64,000 nt of DNA. Source: Chlorokybus atmophyticus. Taxonomy: Eukaryota > Streptophyta > Chlorokybophyceae > Chlorokybales > Chlorokybaceae. Shown in pieces: positions 32,019-45,326 of this stretch. The stretch lies in contig RHPI01002262.1 in the NCBI GenBank assembly GCA_009103225.1, positions 940,585 through 1,004,584 on the forward strand, in the 5' to 3' direction. Position numbers and translations under genes: made by a program. The notes under the pieces are model-generated. The model worked only from the letters and a program-made list of their open reading frames with translations. It made no database searches and was not told the DNA's origin. How positions within the stretch are numbered: the first letter of the stretch is position 1; each line of letters starts with the position of its first letter.

Positions 32019-33208
32019 CGGTTGTAGGAGATTCAACTAAATTCACCAAAAACAACAAACACAAGGCGAGGTGTTCTGCTTGCATGCGCGTGGGTGGGTG
32101 TGTTAGTACGACGCACTCGGCGGTGCAGCCATTGCAGCCTTTTCTTCTCTTGAACATTGGGGACTTAGTTGTGTTGCACTCCGAGGGAGTTTCTTGTAAG
32201 CTAAATGCACCCAATCACAGACCATATACACTTAGCCCTTGGAAGTGCGCAACACAACACACACACCTATAAAAAAAAGCCCATACACACTCCATTCTAT
32301 TCCGTATACACACCGTTGCTGTTGTGCACAGAAGCATTGGCCATCGGACGTTGCAACGCTCGCCGCTGCCGCGCATTGCACAGCTGCCGCTGGCGGCGGC
32401 ATAGCTGGCGCCATCAGCATCAGCCATGGTTGCTTACACTAAGTCACTTCAAGTGATTCACAGTCAAACACGCACAGCAGTGGGCAAACCAGGGTGACTT
32501 GTTCGACGAACACCAACATTGAAACCTGTCAAATCAACACTCCGATCCGACCGACTCTGTGTCGCACGCATACGCGCATGCATTGAAGAGGATTGCAAGG
32601 GTTTCCGGGGGTATGCAACAACCTACCAGGCCACGGCTGAGGCCCATGGTCTAGTCGACCAGGCCGGCCGCCGCCAGGCGAGAGCAAGTCATGCACATGA
32701 GCGTGGGTGGATGCACTCCTCCGCCGCCTAGCAACGGCGGCGGCGAACGAAGCCTATGTGTCGGCTGCGCATGCACGCCGCTTCCTCTCAAACCCCCTAA
32801 CCACTTCGACCGCCGCCGACGCCGCCGACGCCGCTGCCGCCGACGCCGATGCCAACGCTGCCGCTGCCGCCGACATGTCCCAATTACGACTCAAATCCTC
32901 TCAACGGCTAAGTCCCAAAAGCAGATAGCCAGCACAAGACATGTTCCTACTCCTTTCAGGACTCAAAGAAAGCATGTCGCTCATGAGTCCAAGCAACCGT
33001 CACAAAAGACCGCACTCATGTCTGCCCTGTCATTGATTAGGGGAGCCTTTGAAGTAAACGCAGTCTACTGAGTGTAAGAAACCTCTATGTGGGGCTTCTG
33101 CCAAATTAGGCAACACTTGTGTGCCTCGCAGGCTTGGCGGCGGCGGCATAGGTGGGGTTGCAGGTGGCGTGTGAGACGTCTCTTGTTCAAACTCTTCTTC
33201 CCTCAGCT
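32019..33208. other. Spacer with low-complexity ORF
   Basis: The only ORF of note is plus-strand 32707-32928, with an ATG and an Ala/Asp repeat (ADAADAAAADADANAAAAAD) from GCCGAC units at 32810-32875. It could be an unconnected first exon, but no homology or clear downstream partner was found. A minus-strand Ala/Ser-rich ATG at 32427 might be a 5' exon of the BTB gene. Confidence 0.35.
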
Positions 33209-34712
33209 ATGGCTGCCACTGGTGGTGACACGGCTGAGGCGGTGAGATAGCGAGAGAAGTCACTGCATGGACCTGTGCATGTGGGTATTTGTGAACTCCG
33301 TCAAACCTTGCAACAGTAACACACGGTTGCACGGTTCGTAACACACTTGACAAACACACACACTTGTGGTTCAAGCAGAGGCCGCTAATCACACCAATTC
33401 ACGTACGACTAACTTGACCACTGGTGTGGCACATGCGTGCCTGGGAAGGCACGCCAGGATGCATGCAATTGTGCATCTGGTTGATGCTTTGAGAGTGATG
33501 ATCTCATGATATTCCAGGGCCGTAATGGTTATGAGAGTCTCGCCGCATCATCTTCAACTTGGCCTTCAGCCTGCCTTCCATACGAGCTCGTGTCCTCCAT
33601 CTTGCGCTCTGAGGCCGACAGGATATACGCTGCAGACCCCAAAGATGGTATGGTAACCGCGAACCACGAAATCTGCCACAAGACAATCACACGCACATAA
33701 TGCTTTTTCTCCCACGTGTTGTGACAGGCATGGAGGCGCTGTGGATCATTCTGGCTTCGATGGGCGTGACAGGCAACGAGGGGCTGCGCATCCAAGCTGC
33801 ACTCGGCAACGAGTGGCTGGTTCGAATAGTGAGAAAAAACTCACGCACATGCACACACGTACATGCATTTGAAATGCACACGCGCACGCACACATAACAG
33901 ATGCACATGCACGAGCGCGCATGTACGCATTTGCGTGCACGCAGATACACGTGCACAGGCACGCATGCACGCACGCACGCACCCCCTTCCCACGTCCACA
34001 CACCCACATGCACCCCCCGCAGATGCTGCTCAACTCCCCGCGTCCCGCTCACTCCCTCCTCGACAGCGCATTAGCCGACGCTTGCAAGTCCGGTCACGCC
34101 CGCATCGCCTCTCTTCTCCTCCACCACGGCGCTGACCCTCTGGCTTGGGGCGCCAGAGCCCTGTCCTCCGCCGCATACAGAGGCCACATAGGCGTGATAC
34201 ATGTCCTCATTGCATCCCAACATGTGTTCCCTGCACGTGCACGTGCATCGGCACTCAGATGTGCCGCCGCGGGAGGGCACGCGGATGTCATACACATGCT
34301 GCTCAACATGGTGGAGGAGGAGGAAGACAACATGGAAGCGGGCGAGAAGGAGCGTAGTAATGTGGGTGTGTTAGAGGAGGCTGCTGAGAGGGGACACGAG
34401 GGCGTCGTGCGCGCGTTGCTCGCGTGCGAGTGGGACTGCGAGGGCACGGTGATGATGCATCTGCATCATGCACAACATCAACAACAACAGCAGCAGCAGC
34501 AGCAGCAACAACAACTCAAAAGGGTCAGAAGGGAGGTTCAGCTTCTTCAGGCGCTGAGGGCGGCGGCGAGGCACAGACGAGCGCGGGTTGTGCGCTTGCT
34601 TGTTGGGATGGAGGATGATGAACAATATGTGGGGGGTGATGCGAGGGAGGGCAAAGGTGGGGAGGTGGATGAGTTGACTGAGATTGTGCGCGAGTATGAC
34701 TTTGAATGCTGA
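33209..34712 (+). CDS. Ankyrin-repeat protein with F-box-like start
   Basis: Four phase-consistent exons (33209-33241, 33518-33647, 33728-33828, 34023-34712) give about 317 aa. Near residue 30, LPYELVSSILRSEADRIY resembles the first helix of an F-box. From about residue 95 come ankyrin-type helices: LADACKSGHARIASLLLHHG, LSSAAYRGHIGVIHVLI, LRCAAAGGHADVIHMLL, LEEAAERGHEGVVRALL and LRAAARHRRARVVRLLV. A Gln run (CAA/CAG, 34480-34515) separates the last two. The C-terminus is acidic. Ankyrin proteins bind partners; F-box plus repeats would suggest an SCF ubiquitin ligase receptor, but the F-box call is weak. Confidence 0.78.
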
Positions 34713-35296
34713 GTGGGTGAGTAGGTAGGAGGGTGGGTGGTGATGTGTACTAAGTGCGGGGTGTGCGCATATGTTGGGGATATTTGCACATAGAGTGGAT
34801 GTAAGTCTCGCTGAGGTTTGGAGTGAAATAAGAATACCTGCGTTGATGAAGAACAAGTTGCTCGCCTCATAGCTGCTCGCATGCTGTGTATTGTGAATGG
34901 ATACGACTCTGACTGCTGAGTAGGTTTATATATTGTGGGGGTGGGTACGTGGGTGATGCGATGATTGCATGGTGTGGGGGTATGTGGGGATGCTGAACAT
35001 GCTTTGTGCCAGGGTTTGCTGAGGGGTAGAGTGATATGAGAGTACCTACGTAGACTGAAGGACAATGTGCTTGTCCTGTACTTCATAGAGCTTGTACTGT
35101 GCAAGGCGTGATTGGATGCTGCATCACATGTAGAAAAGAGTCACATACACTGGTAAAGCCCAACATAAGAAAAACGTGACACCAAATGAGCATAACTTTA
35201 TAACAACACTGAATGTACACTAGGCAATGACACAGCTATGGCTGTGTGCCCTACTACATACCCATCAATGCCCATTTCTCCCACACCCCACCCACT
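34713..35296. other. Tail-to-tail spacer, no gene seen
   Basis: Two loosely repeated blocks (GAGTGGGTGAGTAGGTAGG... at about 34710-34860 and GAGTAGGTTTATA... at about 34915-35075) share TGTGGGG, GAGTGAAATAAGAATACCTGCGT-like and GATGAAG-like pieces in the same order, suggesting an old duplication of about 200 bp at the 3' end of the ankyrin gene. Confidence 0.4.
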
Positions 35297-37776
35297 CTAC
35301 ACTCCTGCTACCGCTTGTTGTTCTCGCCGTATGAGCGTGCGACACGCGTGCAAGACAGCGTCATGAAACCCATCAATATTATCAAGATACACGTGGTGTC
35401 CAGCACGCGGTACCCGTATCACCTCTCCCGGCGCAGCCATCACTTTACACGCGGCCTCACCCGACCGATAATCCATCCAGTCGTACGATCCGTAAATGAA
35501 CGACGTTGGCACCCGTAAGTTGTGGACTTTGGGTAAGAGCGGGTCTCTTGCAAAGGCTCCCACAGCAAAGACATACTTCAGACACAACTCCCCTGAAGCT
35601 TTGTCCACCACAGTGTGGTAGATGTAATCCGTCAACGCGGCGTGTTCCTCCTTTGTCATCTGTCCTTCTCCACCCGATATGAATCTGCGAGTACTAAACC
35701 CCTCTACCAACCCCGGACCCCACGGGCCCGCGAGTCGAACCAACGCGAAGGGCGTCAAGTTGGCTTCGAATACCAACTTGAACACGCGGTAGCGCCAGGA
35801 GGTGGAGTCGAGACGGTCCTCGGGGGGAGGGGGAGTCACGCCAGCGGGACCCACGAGGACGAGGTGCTGGAGACGATCCGGGTACTGCACGTGGGGTGGG
35901 GTGAGAATTGAGCTTATATATGGGCAAGAGTCTGTGGAATCTCTACACACTGAGTGGCATAGGGATGCCAGTGCAGGCTGCAGTGCGATATCATGTGTGC
36001 AGGTGCGTGCGTGCGTGCGTGCGGATGAGTGTGTGTACTTGCACACGCATGCGTGCCTGCAAACGAATACGTGTACGCGTGCACGTACGCGCATGTGTGT
36101 GTATATGTGCGCATGTGTGCGAGTGCGCATGCGGCCGTGCACACACAAGTGCGATCGCGTGTGTGCGAGTTACCAATGAAACCCACACTCACCTTGAGCG
36201 CATAATTCGCAGCGATGTGCCCCCCAAACGAGTGTCCCATGAGCACCATCTTCTCCAGCCCCTTCTCCCTCCTCCACTCCTCCAGACTCTCCACAAAGAA
36301 GCTCTCCGCCTCCGCGGTGCTCTTGGCCGCGAAGGCGGGTCTCCCGGACCTCCCCCACCCCAACAAGTCGATGGCGTGCACGCGAAAGTGCGGGGAGAAC
36401 GTGTCGAGGTTCTTGAACCAGAAGCCGAGACTGGCGCCGTAACCCGCCATGCAGACCAGGTGGGGGGCGTGAGGGTTGTGGGGGGGAGGGAGGAGAGAGA
36501 TGGTGTTGATGCGGCGGTCGGGACCGCCGGGGAGGTGGACCATCTCCTGCGTGTAGGGCGTCCTAGTAGTATGCAGGGAATGCGAGGGTGAGAGAGAGGG
36601 GAGATGTGGTGGTGGGACATACGCGTGCGTGCGTGCGTGCGTGATATGCGAGCGGTTGTATGTGCGTGCGCGCGTGCGAGCGTGCGTGTGGGTATATGTA
36701 GTCGCGTAGTTGTGCTTCAAGGGTAGGTGGTAGGTGCGTAGGTGTGCACGTGTGTGCATACAATTGTGTGCTTGTGTGAGAGTGTGCATGTGTGCGCGTG
36801 CGTGCGTGTATATGCGCGCATGCATGTGCGTGGAGGAAGGAGTGACCCTGCTTACTTGACGAAGCTGAGGATGCGTGCTTCAGCAGCTTGAAGCTTCGCC
36901 TCTGATGTGGCGCGCCAGCGGGGAACCGTCGCATAGCTCAGCACCCTCTGCATGACACAGGCATGGTGCGTTAGAGCAGCACAGATGACCGAGTGCTAAT
37001 ACTCACACAAACGATATTGGCACAACATACACAAGGGGCGACTGCTAAACTGGGCGATACCAGTACAGCACACCTGGACACATACACACAACAACAAAGG
37101 CGCCTTGTGGGCTGTAACAGCACCACCGAAGGGTGGTAGCATGGTCTGCTGTGTGCAACAACATGCCAGCCGCGTACTGTAGCGCAGCGATTGCCAAGGC
37201 AAGTTCTAGGCTCATATGTCATATAACCAAGTTTTAACAAGCCACTGTACATGCTGTATACACGAGACTAAAACTATTAACAAAAACACAACTACTCTGC
37301 GTACACACCTACACACCGCACAACATATGCTGCACTTACCGATACTCACACGCCACTGTACGCAGGACCAGACACTGACATACACTGTGATGTGTGGTAA
37401 ACAACTATGCAAACACACATACTGCATGCAGACAGTCATGACGCAGCGGAGCACATGATCGCAGTCAGTGTTCACAGACTTCTGAAGCATATTGCTTCAA
37501 ACGTTTCAAAGCTATGTATAGTAGCTGTACCTGCCATAGGGAGATCGATGCGGGGGCGGTCCCCCCCGCCTTCGCCACGGCCGCCGCCATGGGCGCTACT
37601 TCCTTCAGCACCTGCTCCTCCTCAAACTCCTGGTGCAGCGGCACAGAGGCGGCAGCGGAGGCGGCGGCGGAGGAGGAAGAGGAGGAATAAACCACCCTGC
37701 TGCTAGCTGCCAGCGCCGCACAAAGCACCGCCGCAGCAGCAGCAGCCCCCGCCGTCACCCAACCCCTCACCACCAT
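35297..37776 (-). CDS. ABHD4/5 (CGI-58)-like alpha/beta hydrolase
   Basis: Four phase-consistent exons (37776-37531, 36947-36856, 36562-36193, 35884-35297) give about 431 aa. Residues 1-30 are a hydrophobic Ala-rich segment, possibly a signal anchor. The hydrolase core shows LVCMAGYGASLGFWFKN (oxyanion region), HAIDLLGWGRSGRP, the nucleophile elbow GHSFGG with Ser present, an acid in YGSYDWMD and the His in AGHHVYLDN. The last also fits the HX4D acyltransferase motif of CGI-58. Plant CGI-58 keeps the Ser, unlike animal ABHD5. Members act on lysophospholipids and triacylglycerol metabolism at lipid droplets or peroxisomes. ATG 37776 is the first Met in the open frame. Divergent from the polycystin gene. 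Confidence 0.88.
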
Positions 37777-38140
37777 GCAGATGGGGACTATAGATTCTCG
37801 GCTGAACCTTCTCCTTCTCACCCGCTTCCTCCGCCTTCTTCTCGCCGCCGCCGTTGCCGCCTACTTGTCGCTGTTTAGAAGCGCCACGTGGCAGTGGTCT
37901 GGGTACGTACGTACGTACATACGCAATCGTACTCAGGTACGTATCAAATGTCGGTTGAAGCGTACAAAAGTCGACGCAGTGTTGGCTGATGAGTCGGTGC
38001 ATGCATTGCGCAACCGCCTGAGGCAAAACGACGCTGTGGCTGCTCACGTGATCGGCCATGCCGCTGCCGCTGTCGCCGCCGCCTGACGGAGATGTCATGA
38101 AGGCCGAGGAGGAGGATTATCAGGTTTCGTAGTCGTGGTA
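37777..38140. promoter_or_regulatory. Divergent promoter, hydrolase / polycystin
   Basis: A 364-base gap between the start codons. It contains a GTAC run (about 37,905-37,920) and a GCCGCYGCYGCC stretch at 38,060-38,080. No TATA box is obvious. Confidence 0.4.
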
Positions 38141-41100
38141 ATGGCGGGCGCTAGCTCTAATGCCACTGTGGCGACGGTGGTGAAAAAGTTCAGATCTCTC
38201 CTGGACGTGACGGACACGGACGGGGTGGACCTGGAGCTGGACGGCGACAGCAGAGACAACCACAATCACCACGCCCACAATACTCACAGTCACAACCACA
38301 ATCATACTCATACTCAACGCAACCATAGCAATTACAACACTGCCACCAACACTCCTCACAGCCACGGCCAGCACAGCAGCAACAGTCCACGCAGCAGCCC
38401 CCACGGCAGCAGGCCAAGAGGCGGATCATTGAGAAACTTCCGTGAGGATGAGTGGGACACACTGCATCACAGCGCACTGTATGGAGGCGCACAGGACGGC
38501 AACCAAGGTGAGTTCAATAACAACGGGTTAGTTGATCAGTTGAGTGCTCATTAGCATTGTATCAGTATGAGTATCGGTGTCGAGATTCAAACCAACCCTA
38601 CTGATGCATGCATGCCAGTGCCTATCATCGTATTCATCATGGTTATCGTCCTTAGGTGTGCCATCTACGCACGCATCCACACGACCATCCTTCGACACAC
38701 ACTCCCATGCGCTCCCCCCCACACCCACCACCGCTGTTCAAGCCACCACCACCACCCATCCCAAGAGCACCCGCCCCTCCGCACACTTCACCACCGATGC
38801 AAACGACACCAGCGCTGCATCAGACCACAACAACAACAAAGGGAATGATGATGTGGACATCAAGGACAAGTTTGCGGGTGTTGATCCATACACCCACACC
38901 ACGCACACCAACACTCGTGAGAGGGATGAGGGCGTGTTGCGCGCGATGTACGAGGGATACAGCAGTTGGGACCGTCGCAAGCGCGGTTACCGTCATTTAT
39001 TCTCCTTCATGCTGTTCACGGTGGCGTACGTCATCGTGCTGCACCTGCAGAGGGACCCGGGAGCAGCCTACCAGATATCCAAAGCCATATCGGCCATACT
39101 GCCGCATGATTCGAATGGCGACTTGGAGTCGTCGTTCGCATCCTCATCGGATCTAATCAACTGGTAGGTATGGGGAGGACTTGCTTGGAGTCGACTTGCT
39201 TGCTTTTGTGTGCGTGTGCATGTGTGTGTGTGTGTGTGTGTGCCGTGTGCGTGCATGCGTGCGCTTTGATTGGATTGCTTGTGCGTATGCATCAACCTAC
39301 CTACGTTCACTCCATCAGGTTGAACAGCACAGTGACGGAGGTATGGACAGACCCGTACTGCGGCGACGGTCAGTGCGTGCGTCCCATCGAACAGCGTGCA
39401 GTAGGCCGCTTCGGGTAAGCACACACCCTCTCCACCCACCCGCCCACCAACGCACCCACACACACACACATCCCCCACTCACAGTTGTCCCCAAGACTGT
39501 TCCTGGTCCCGCGCCGTCTCGCGCGTGCAACTCCAGCTGTGGTCCACCCACGTCGTCCCCGGTGTCGACAGTTGGAACATCTGTCCTCGCGGTTCGTGTG
39601 CGATCGGCAACACCACCTCCGACATATGTTGGTTCGAGTCGGCAGTCGTGTTCGAAGCCGAGGAGACACTCTACACCGCGACGATATACCTCGCGGATAA
39701 TACGTGGGATCTTTGTCTGTACACGGGACCCGCGGCGTTGGTCAAAGGGTTTGTGGCGTTCTCGCCAATGATACCGCCGGAGGTTGCGGCAATCGCGGAG
39801 TCGGTGGCGGGGTTTGGGATAAACCCACCGACACAGGTGCGTGCGTGCGTGCGTGCGTGTGTGCAGTCGATTTGGGTTGAGCTGTCACGTATTGGAACAA
39901 TCGAAATTGGACACGCACATGGGCATGCATGCGTGCCTACGCGCGCGCACGTGCACGTGCGCGTGGGTGTGGGTGCACGCGCATGTGAGTATGTGTGCGT
40001 GTGCGTACACACGCACGCATGCACATATATGTGTACGTGAGCTGGGTCCATCTGCATTGTGACTACCCCACCCAACCCACCCCTCACCTCCTCGCACAGT
40101 ACGGCGCCGACTTCGAGTTGATCGCCTCCGAGTCTTCCTCCTCCAACCAGGCCCCCATTAAGGACTCCGCCGGTCGCGTGACTGTGGACAGCGAGCTCAA
40201 CAGCAGTCCCACCACAGACTACCGCCGCATATACACATCCCTCACCCCCAACACTTCCACCACATCTCCCGCACCCAAACTCTTCCCTCTGGGCCAGTTC
40301 GGCTTCTGCACGTGGATAGCGGATGAGATCGATCACCACAAGGCGTGCCGGAGCGTCCAGGCCATGTTCTTGGTGTGTCCATTGGGGTCGAGTAACGTCA
40401 CGGCCGCGGTGGTGGTGGAGGGGACGACACCCGCGGATATATACGAGAGGTGTATGGAGAGAAAGGCGTATAATGCGTATGTGGAGGGGCTGAATAGGGT
40501 CAATGAGACGTACCCGGGACTGAATCCGTGGGAGATTATCGGACTACTGAGGGGCTTGGTAAGGAGATGGGATGAGTTGTGGTGTCTGTGTGGTAGGCAT
40601 GTCGACTGCACGCGCATGCTGTGTACATGCGCATACACAGGGGTGCCCACTGACGTGCACGTACTCACGCATGCCTACACGCACACGCATGCACGCGTCT
40701 GTGTGCATGTGCAAGCATGTAGGCACATGTGTTTAGATGCGCGCACGCACGCACACGCACACACGCACACGCACACCCACTCTCACGCAGGAGCGCGGCC
40801 GTATCGTAGAAGCCTTGGGTCTCAACGGCACGGGTCCCGGCCTCGAGGACACTTTCTACCAGTCCATTATGGACGATTTCCAGTCCCGTTGGCCCGCTCC
40901 GACGGGTTCCTCCCTCACCAACTACGACACGGACTACTGGTCCAACTTCACTGCTCTTGCCGCCCGCGTCATCCCGTGCATACACCTGTACGGCAAGCCC
41001 GAGATCGGGAGATGCGGGGAGGCGTGCCCGAAGGATTATCTGTCGGATGGGTTCTGCGATGAGGCGTGCAATAACCCGGAATGCGAGTATGATGCGGGAG

Positions 41101-43117
41101 ACTGCGTGGCGCAACCGTGCTTCAATGATGAACCGTGGATGGCAAACACAAGTAAGGACACGTGTGAGTCAGTAACGTGTGTGCGCGTGCGTGTGCGTGT
41201 GTGCGTGCGTGTGTATGTCCACATGCGGATGACACATAGACACACGCACACGCGCGCAAACCTACTCACTCACACTCTCACTCTCACACACATACTCTGA
41301 TACACATGCACACACACGCGCACACAAGCGCACGCACGCACATCAGGGTTGTTATTGTTACTGATACCTGACTCAGCATTTGTCTCTGTCTCTGCGCAGC
41401 CGGTTACTGTTGCAATCCGTGGAGCAAAGGCGTGGGCCCCCCCTCCCGCAGCTACCCGTTCACGACGTCCCTCAAGACGCGTCAGGCGGCCAACCTGTCC
41501 GTCGACGCCGACATATTCAACGCCGCCATACGCAACAACGTGTTCCCGCCGGACGCCATGCCAAGCAAGTACAGGACGATTGGAGCTAACAGGTAGGTGT
41601 GGGTGTGGATGTGTGCCTTCTTTCCGTCGCCTTCCTCAACTCGTAAAATAGTCTGATGTTGCAGGTTGCTCGGGGGTTTGCTGTTGCATCAGACACGTAG
41701 AACTTACACGACGTGTACAAACTTAGGAAGGTGAGAGCCATCAAGCCATCAACACGACAACTAGCATGACACTCATTGTTGAGTGTGAGCGTAGGTTTTA
41801 CGAGGACCTGCCTGACCAGCTGTGCCTGAGCTCTAACACGTCTCTGGACCCCTTCGGCGCCGACTCGGTGTTCCTGCCGGGCTTCACGCTGTACCGACCC
41901 GACATGGACGTCAAAGACTACTACAAGACAAGCGAGGTACGCCCACTTGACAGCCCCCCAACAACTTGTTCCTGAAGTCTCATTGTCATCGTCAGCAGCA
42001 CCATGGACGATGCGACATAACAGCAGCACGCACACGCACACGCACACCCACACGCACGCATGCGCACATACACACATGCGCACACTCACACACATCCCTC
42101 CAGGTCAATTCTCACGGCACTCCCTGGGGTTTCCTCTCCCACTCTTCTTCCATTCGCTCGTGGCCGCCCGGGTTCCCGGTCTTCTTCGACATCAACCTGT
42201 CCGCCGCCGGCGCCGCCGACACGCTCACCTACCTCACCGAGGGCTTCTACCTGGACGCCCTCACCCGCGAGGTCCGCGCGCAGTTCGTCACGTACAACAG
42301 CCAGCTGGGAGTCTTCGCCAACGTGCGCGCGTGGTTCACTGTGACTCCCGGCGGGTCCATCGATGTGACCACGGACATACAGTCCCTCAGAGTGCAGATG
42401 TATGCCAACGGCGGGGACTGGTTCAGACTCGTGTTGGAGGTGATTGTGCTCGTGGGGGTGGTGTACTCGGCGATCAGTGAGGGGAAGGATGCCAGGAGGG
42501 CGTATAAGGCGTCCGGGGCCGTGCTGGCGCACTGGGAGAGTCTCTGGAACTTTGTGGACCTCCTGTCGATAGCGCTGCTCGTACTGGCGGCGGGCATGTG
42601 GGTGATATACGTGTTTCACTACTCGAGATCGTTCGCGGTTTCGGCAACGTACAAGGTACACGCACGTGCACGCACGCAGACACACACGCACGCACGCGCA
42701 CGCGCACACGCACACGCACACGCACACGCGCATGTATGCGAATGCGCGCACGCGTGCAAGTGCGTGCGTGCGTGCGTGCGTACATGTACACTAGCTGTAT
42801 ATGTGTACACACACACAGGTGTACGGCATGGACAAGATCCAGGGCGGTCGTTTCCCGGGTCCCGCTTACGCCCTGACTTTCGGTCACGGCGTCAACTTGG
42901 CCGTGTCGGGTTTCCCCCCTCGCGCTCTCCTCTTAGCCAACGACGGGTCGGGCCTGGACCAGCTGCAGGAGATGTACGCCGCCATCAACCAGCTGTCCGA
43001 CTGGCTAGCGGCGTACATTTTTGTGAATGGGCTGAGCATCATGTTCATGGTCATGAGAGTCATCAAACTCATGGGTGAGAGGCGGAGGGCCGTGTGAGCA
43101 CATGTGCAAACACCACG

Positions 43118-43149
<32 letters not shown>

Positions 43150-45326
43150 TATGTGTGAGCAGGTGCTGAGTGATCGCGCACGTGCCTACCTTAGCACCAC
43201 CACTGACTTGTTCTTTCTCTCTCGACAGACTTCCACGCCCGTGTGGGTTTGTTGACCCGTACCATCCTCAAGGCTCTCCAGGAGCTTCTCCACTTCTTCT
43301 TCCTGGCGTCCATCATATTCGTCGGCTACGCCTTCGTGGCTTACCTCGCGTTCGGGACCGTCCTCGACAACTTCTCGTCGTACTGGAGATCGTGCGTCAC
43401 GTGCTTCGAAATGTAATGTGTGGATGTGTGGCACGTAGTTAGTGCTTGTGCAGTCAGTGTCGATGCTGTAGAGTGTTGACACTGAGTGCTGTCGTGCCGT
43501 GCAGGCTGCTGGGACGGGTTGAGGTGGGTTCGTGGTGCACGGAGGATGTGTTATGTTGTGTGTTGTTGAGTGATGCTTGAGCGTTGTGTGTGCTGACTAC
43601 ATGTTGTCCCTGTGTTTCAGATCAATGACCAGCTGCAGAGGTTCAACGGGTACCAGCTTGCGCTGGCGATCTTGTTCTTCTGGAGCTACATCATCGTGTG
43701 CTTCTTCATCCTCCTCAACTTCTTGATTGGTATACAGATCATCAAAGTAACCAACTGCGTGTGTGCGTGTGCGAGTGTGTCTGTATGTGCGAGTGTGTCT
43801 GTATGTTTGCATGTGTGTGTGCATGCGCATGCACGCACGTGCGCACACGTCTGTACGTGTGTTTGGTTGGTTGGTTGTGTGTGTTGGCGTTGATACTGAT
43901 GTTGGTGTTGAGTAGTCGGAAACACAACTTGCTTGTGCGTGCGTGCGTGTATGTGTATATGTGTTTGCGTGTGTACGACTGTGTATGCATCTCCATCCAT
44001 ATCTCGTTGTTTTGGTGTTGTCAGCCATCATCATCGACGCGTTCACGGACGTGATCAAGGATACGCGCCAGGAGGCGACGATGCACGAGGAGATGGTGGC
44101 GATGTTCCTGGACTTCTGGAAGAAGCTCATCAACTTCAGGTCCTACGTGTCCGACAACCGCATGCTACGGTTCATGCGCAGGTGGATGCGGCTAAGAGAT
44201 CCGGAAAAGGTGGGTGTGTGAAACACAAACACCCATGTGACGCATGTTGGGATGTTAAGGCCCTGATGGTGTGCATGTATGCTGTGTGTATCAAAAGGTG
44301 GACAAGGATGTGGCGGCCAACGGCGGGATACCCGAGCCGAAGCAAGACGACGTGCTGGTGGTTGCGGGCCATGAGCTGAGGAGAAATGAGTTGAAAGGTA
44401 GTTTGATGATTATCACATGACAATGGTCATGGTGGTGGTGGTGGTGGTGGTGGTGGTGGTGGTGGTGGTGGTGGTGGTGGCTGACTGTATGTACAGATGT
44501 GATGATGGCGTGCGTGACGGACACGAAGACGCTTCATGAAGACGCCAGTACGCCGGACAAGATGGTCGACTCGTTCACCCGCAAGTAAGAGGACTTTGTG
44601 TTCTGTGTCTCAGATGCTTGCGCACGCACACACGCGCACGCGCACACACACCACCTTGTGCGCAGGATGGGTATCGCCATGCGCACGGGTCTGCTTGAGA
44701 AGGTGTCCGTGAGCCGTCCAGACATCGACGCCTCGCGCAACGTCAGTCGACGGTCCACGCGGAATGTGGACGGGAGCAGCAGCGACACCAACAGCGAAGA
44801 CAACAACCCGAGCAGCCGGGTACAACATCGACTCTACTACTACTAGTATAGTTGACTTGCGAATGTGATGTCGCTGATGCAGTGTACCGTGCAGATGGCT
44901 TTGGCGTCCGTGCAAGAGCAGGTGGGGCAGCTTCAGCGGCAACAAGCGCAGCAGTTGGCTCTTTTGCAACAGATCGCTTCCGCCCTCAAACTACCCGCAC
45001 AGGTGCGCTCACGGGAGTTGAAGTCTCTGAGTTTGTGTATATCGCGCATGTGTGTCTGTGTGCGTGCGCGCTCACACACGTACTCTCAACATCACTCCCT
45101 CACATGTCTCTCATCTTCGTTTCAGACTCTTGAGACTCCACCTGTTGTTGTGCAGGGAGAGGGAGGTGTTGGCCTCAAACGGGCGGTCTCCGAGGGGCGT
45201 TACTACTCGCCCGTGTCGTCCCCGCGGGGGAGCTCGATACCCTTGCCCCCATCGTCCCCGAGGGCGGTCATGAACACACTCGAGCGCACGCGGTCGCAGG
45301 CGCTCATAAACGACACTACTAAATAA
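38141..45326 (+). CDS. Polycystin-2-like TRP cation channel with a Notch (LNR) repeat
   Basis: Nineteen phase-consistent exons sum to 4446 nt (1481 aa); animal PKD2 has about 970. The cytosolic N-terminus is His/Asn/Ser-rich. TM1 is HLFSFMLFTVAYVIVLHL (about residue 270). A very large extracellular polycystin domain follows (about 300-950) with many Cys, including YCGDGQC, GCPQDC and a Lin-12/Notch repeat DGFCDEACNNPEC near 700. S2-S6 follow: LVLEVIVLVGVVYSA, FVDLLSIALLVLAAGMWV, LAAYIFVNGLSIMFMVMRV, FFLASIIFVGYAFVAYLAFG and FFWSYIIVCFFILLNFLIA. The pore loop reads CFEMLLGRVE, where PKD2 has LGD. A Gln-rich coiled coil and Ser/Pro tail end the protein. Exon 12 is only 19 nt (43505-43523) and codes for part of the filter. 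Likely a ciliary or plasma-membrane Ca/cation channel. Exons: 38141-38507, 38656-39163, 39319-39414, 39485-39836, 40100-40558, 40791-41151, 41400-41592, 41795-41936, 42104-42655, 42819-43074, 43229-43412, 43505-43523, 43621-43729, 44025-44209, 44298-44397, 44497-44584, 44666-44819, 44883-45002, 45126-45326. Confidence 0.93.
44429..44480. repeat. (TGG)n microsatellite in a polycystin intron
   Basis: About seventeen GGT/TGG units lie between the exon ending 44397 and that starting 44497. Other introns of this gene carry (GTGC)n, e.g. 43119-43150, and CA/TG tracts. Confidence 0.95.
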
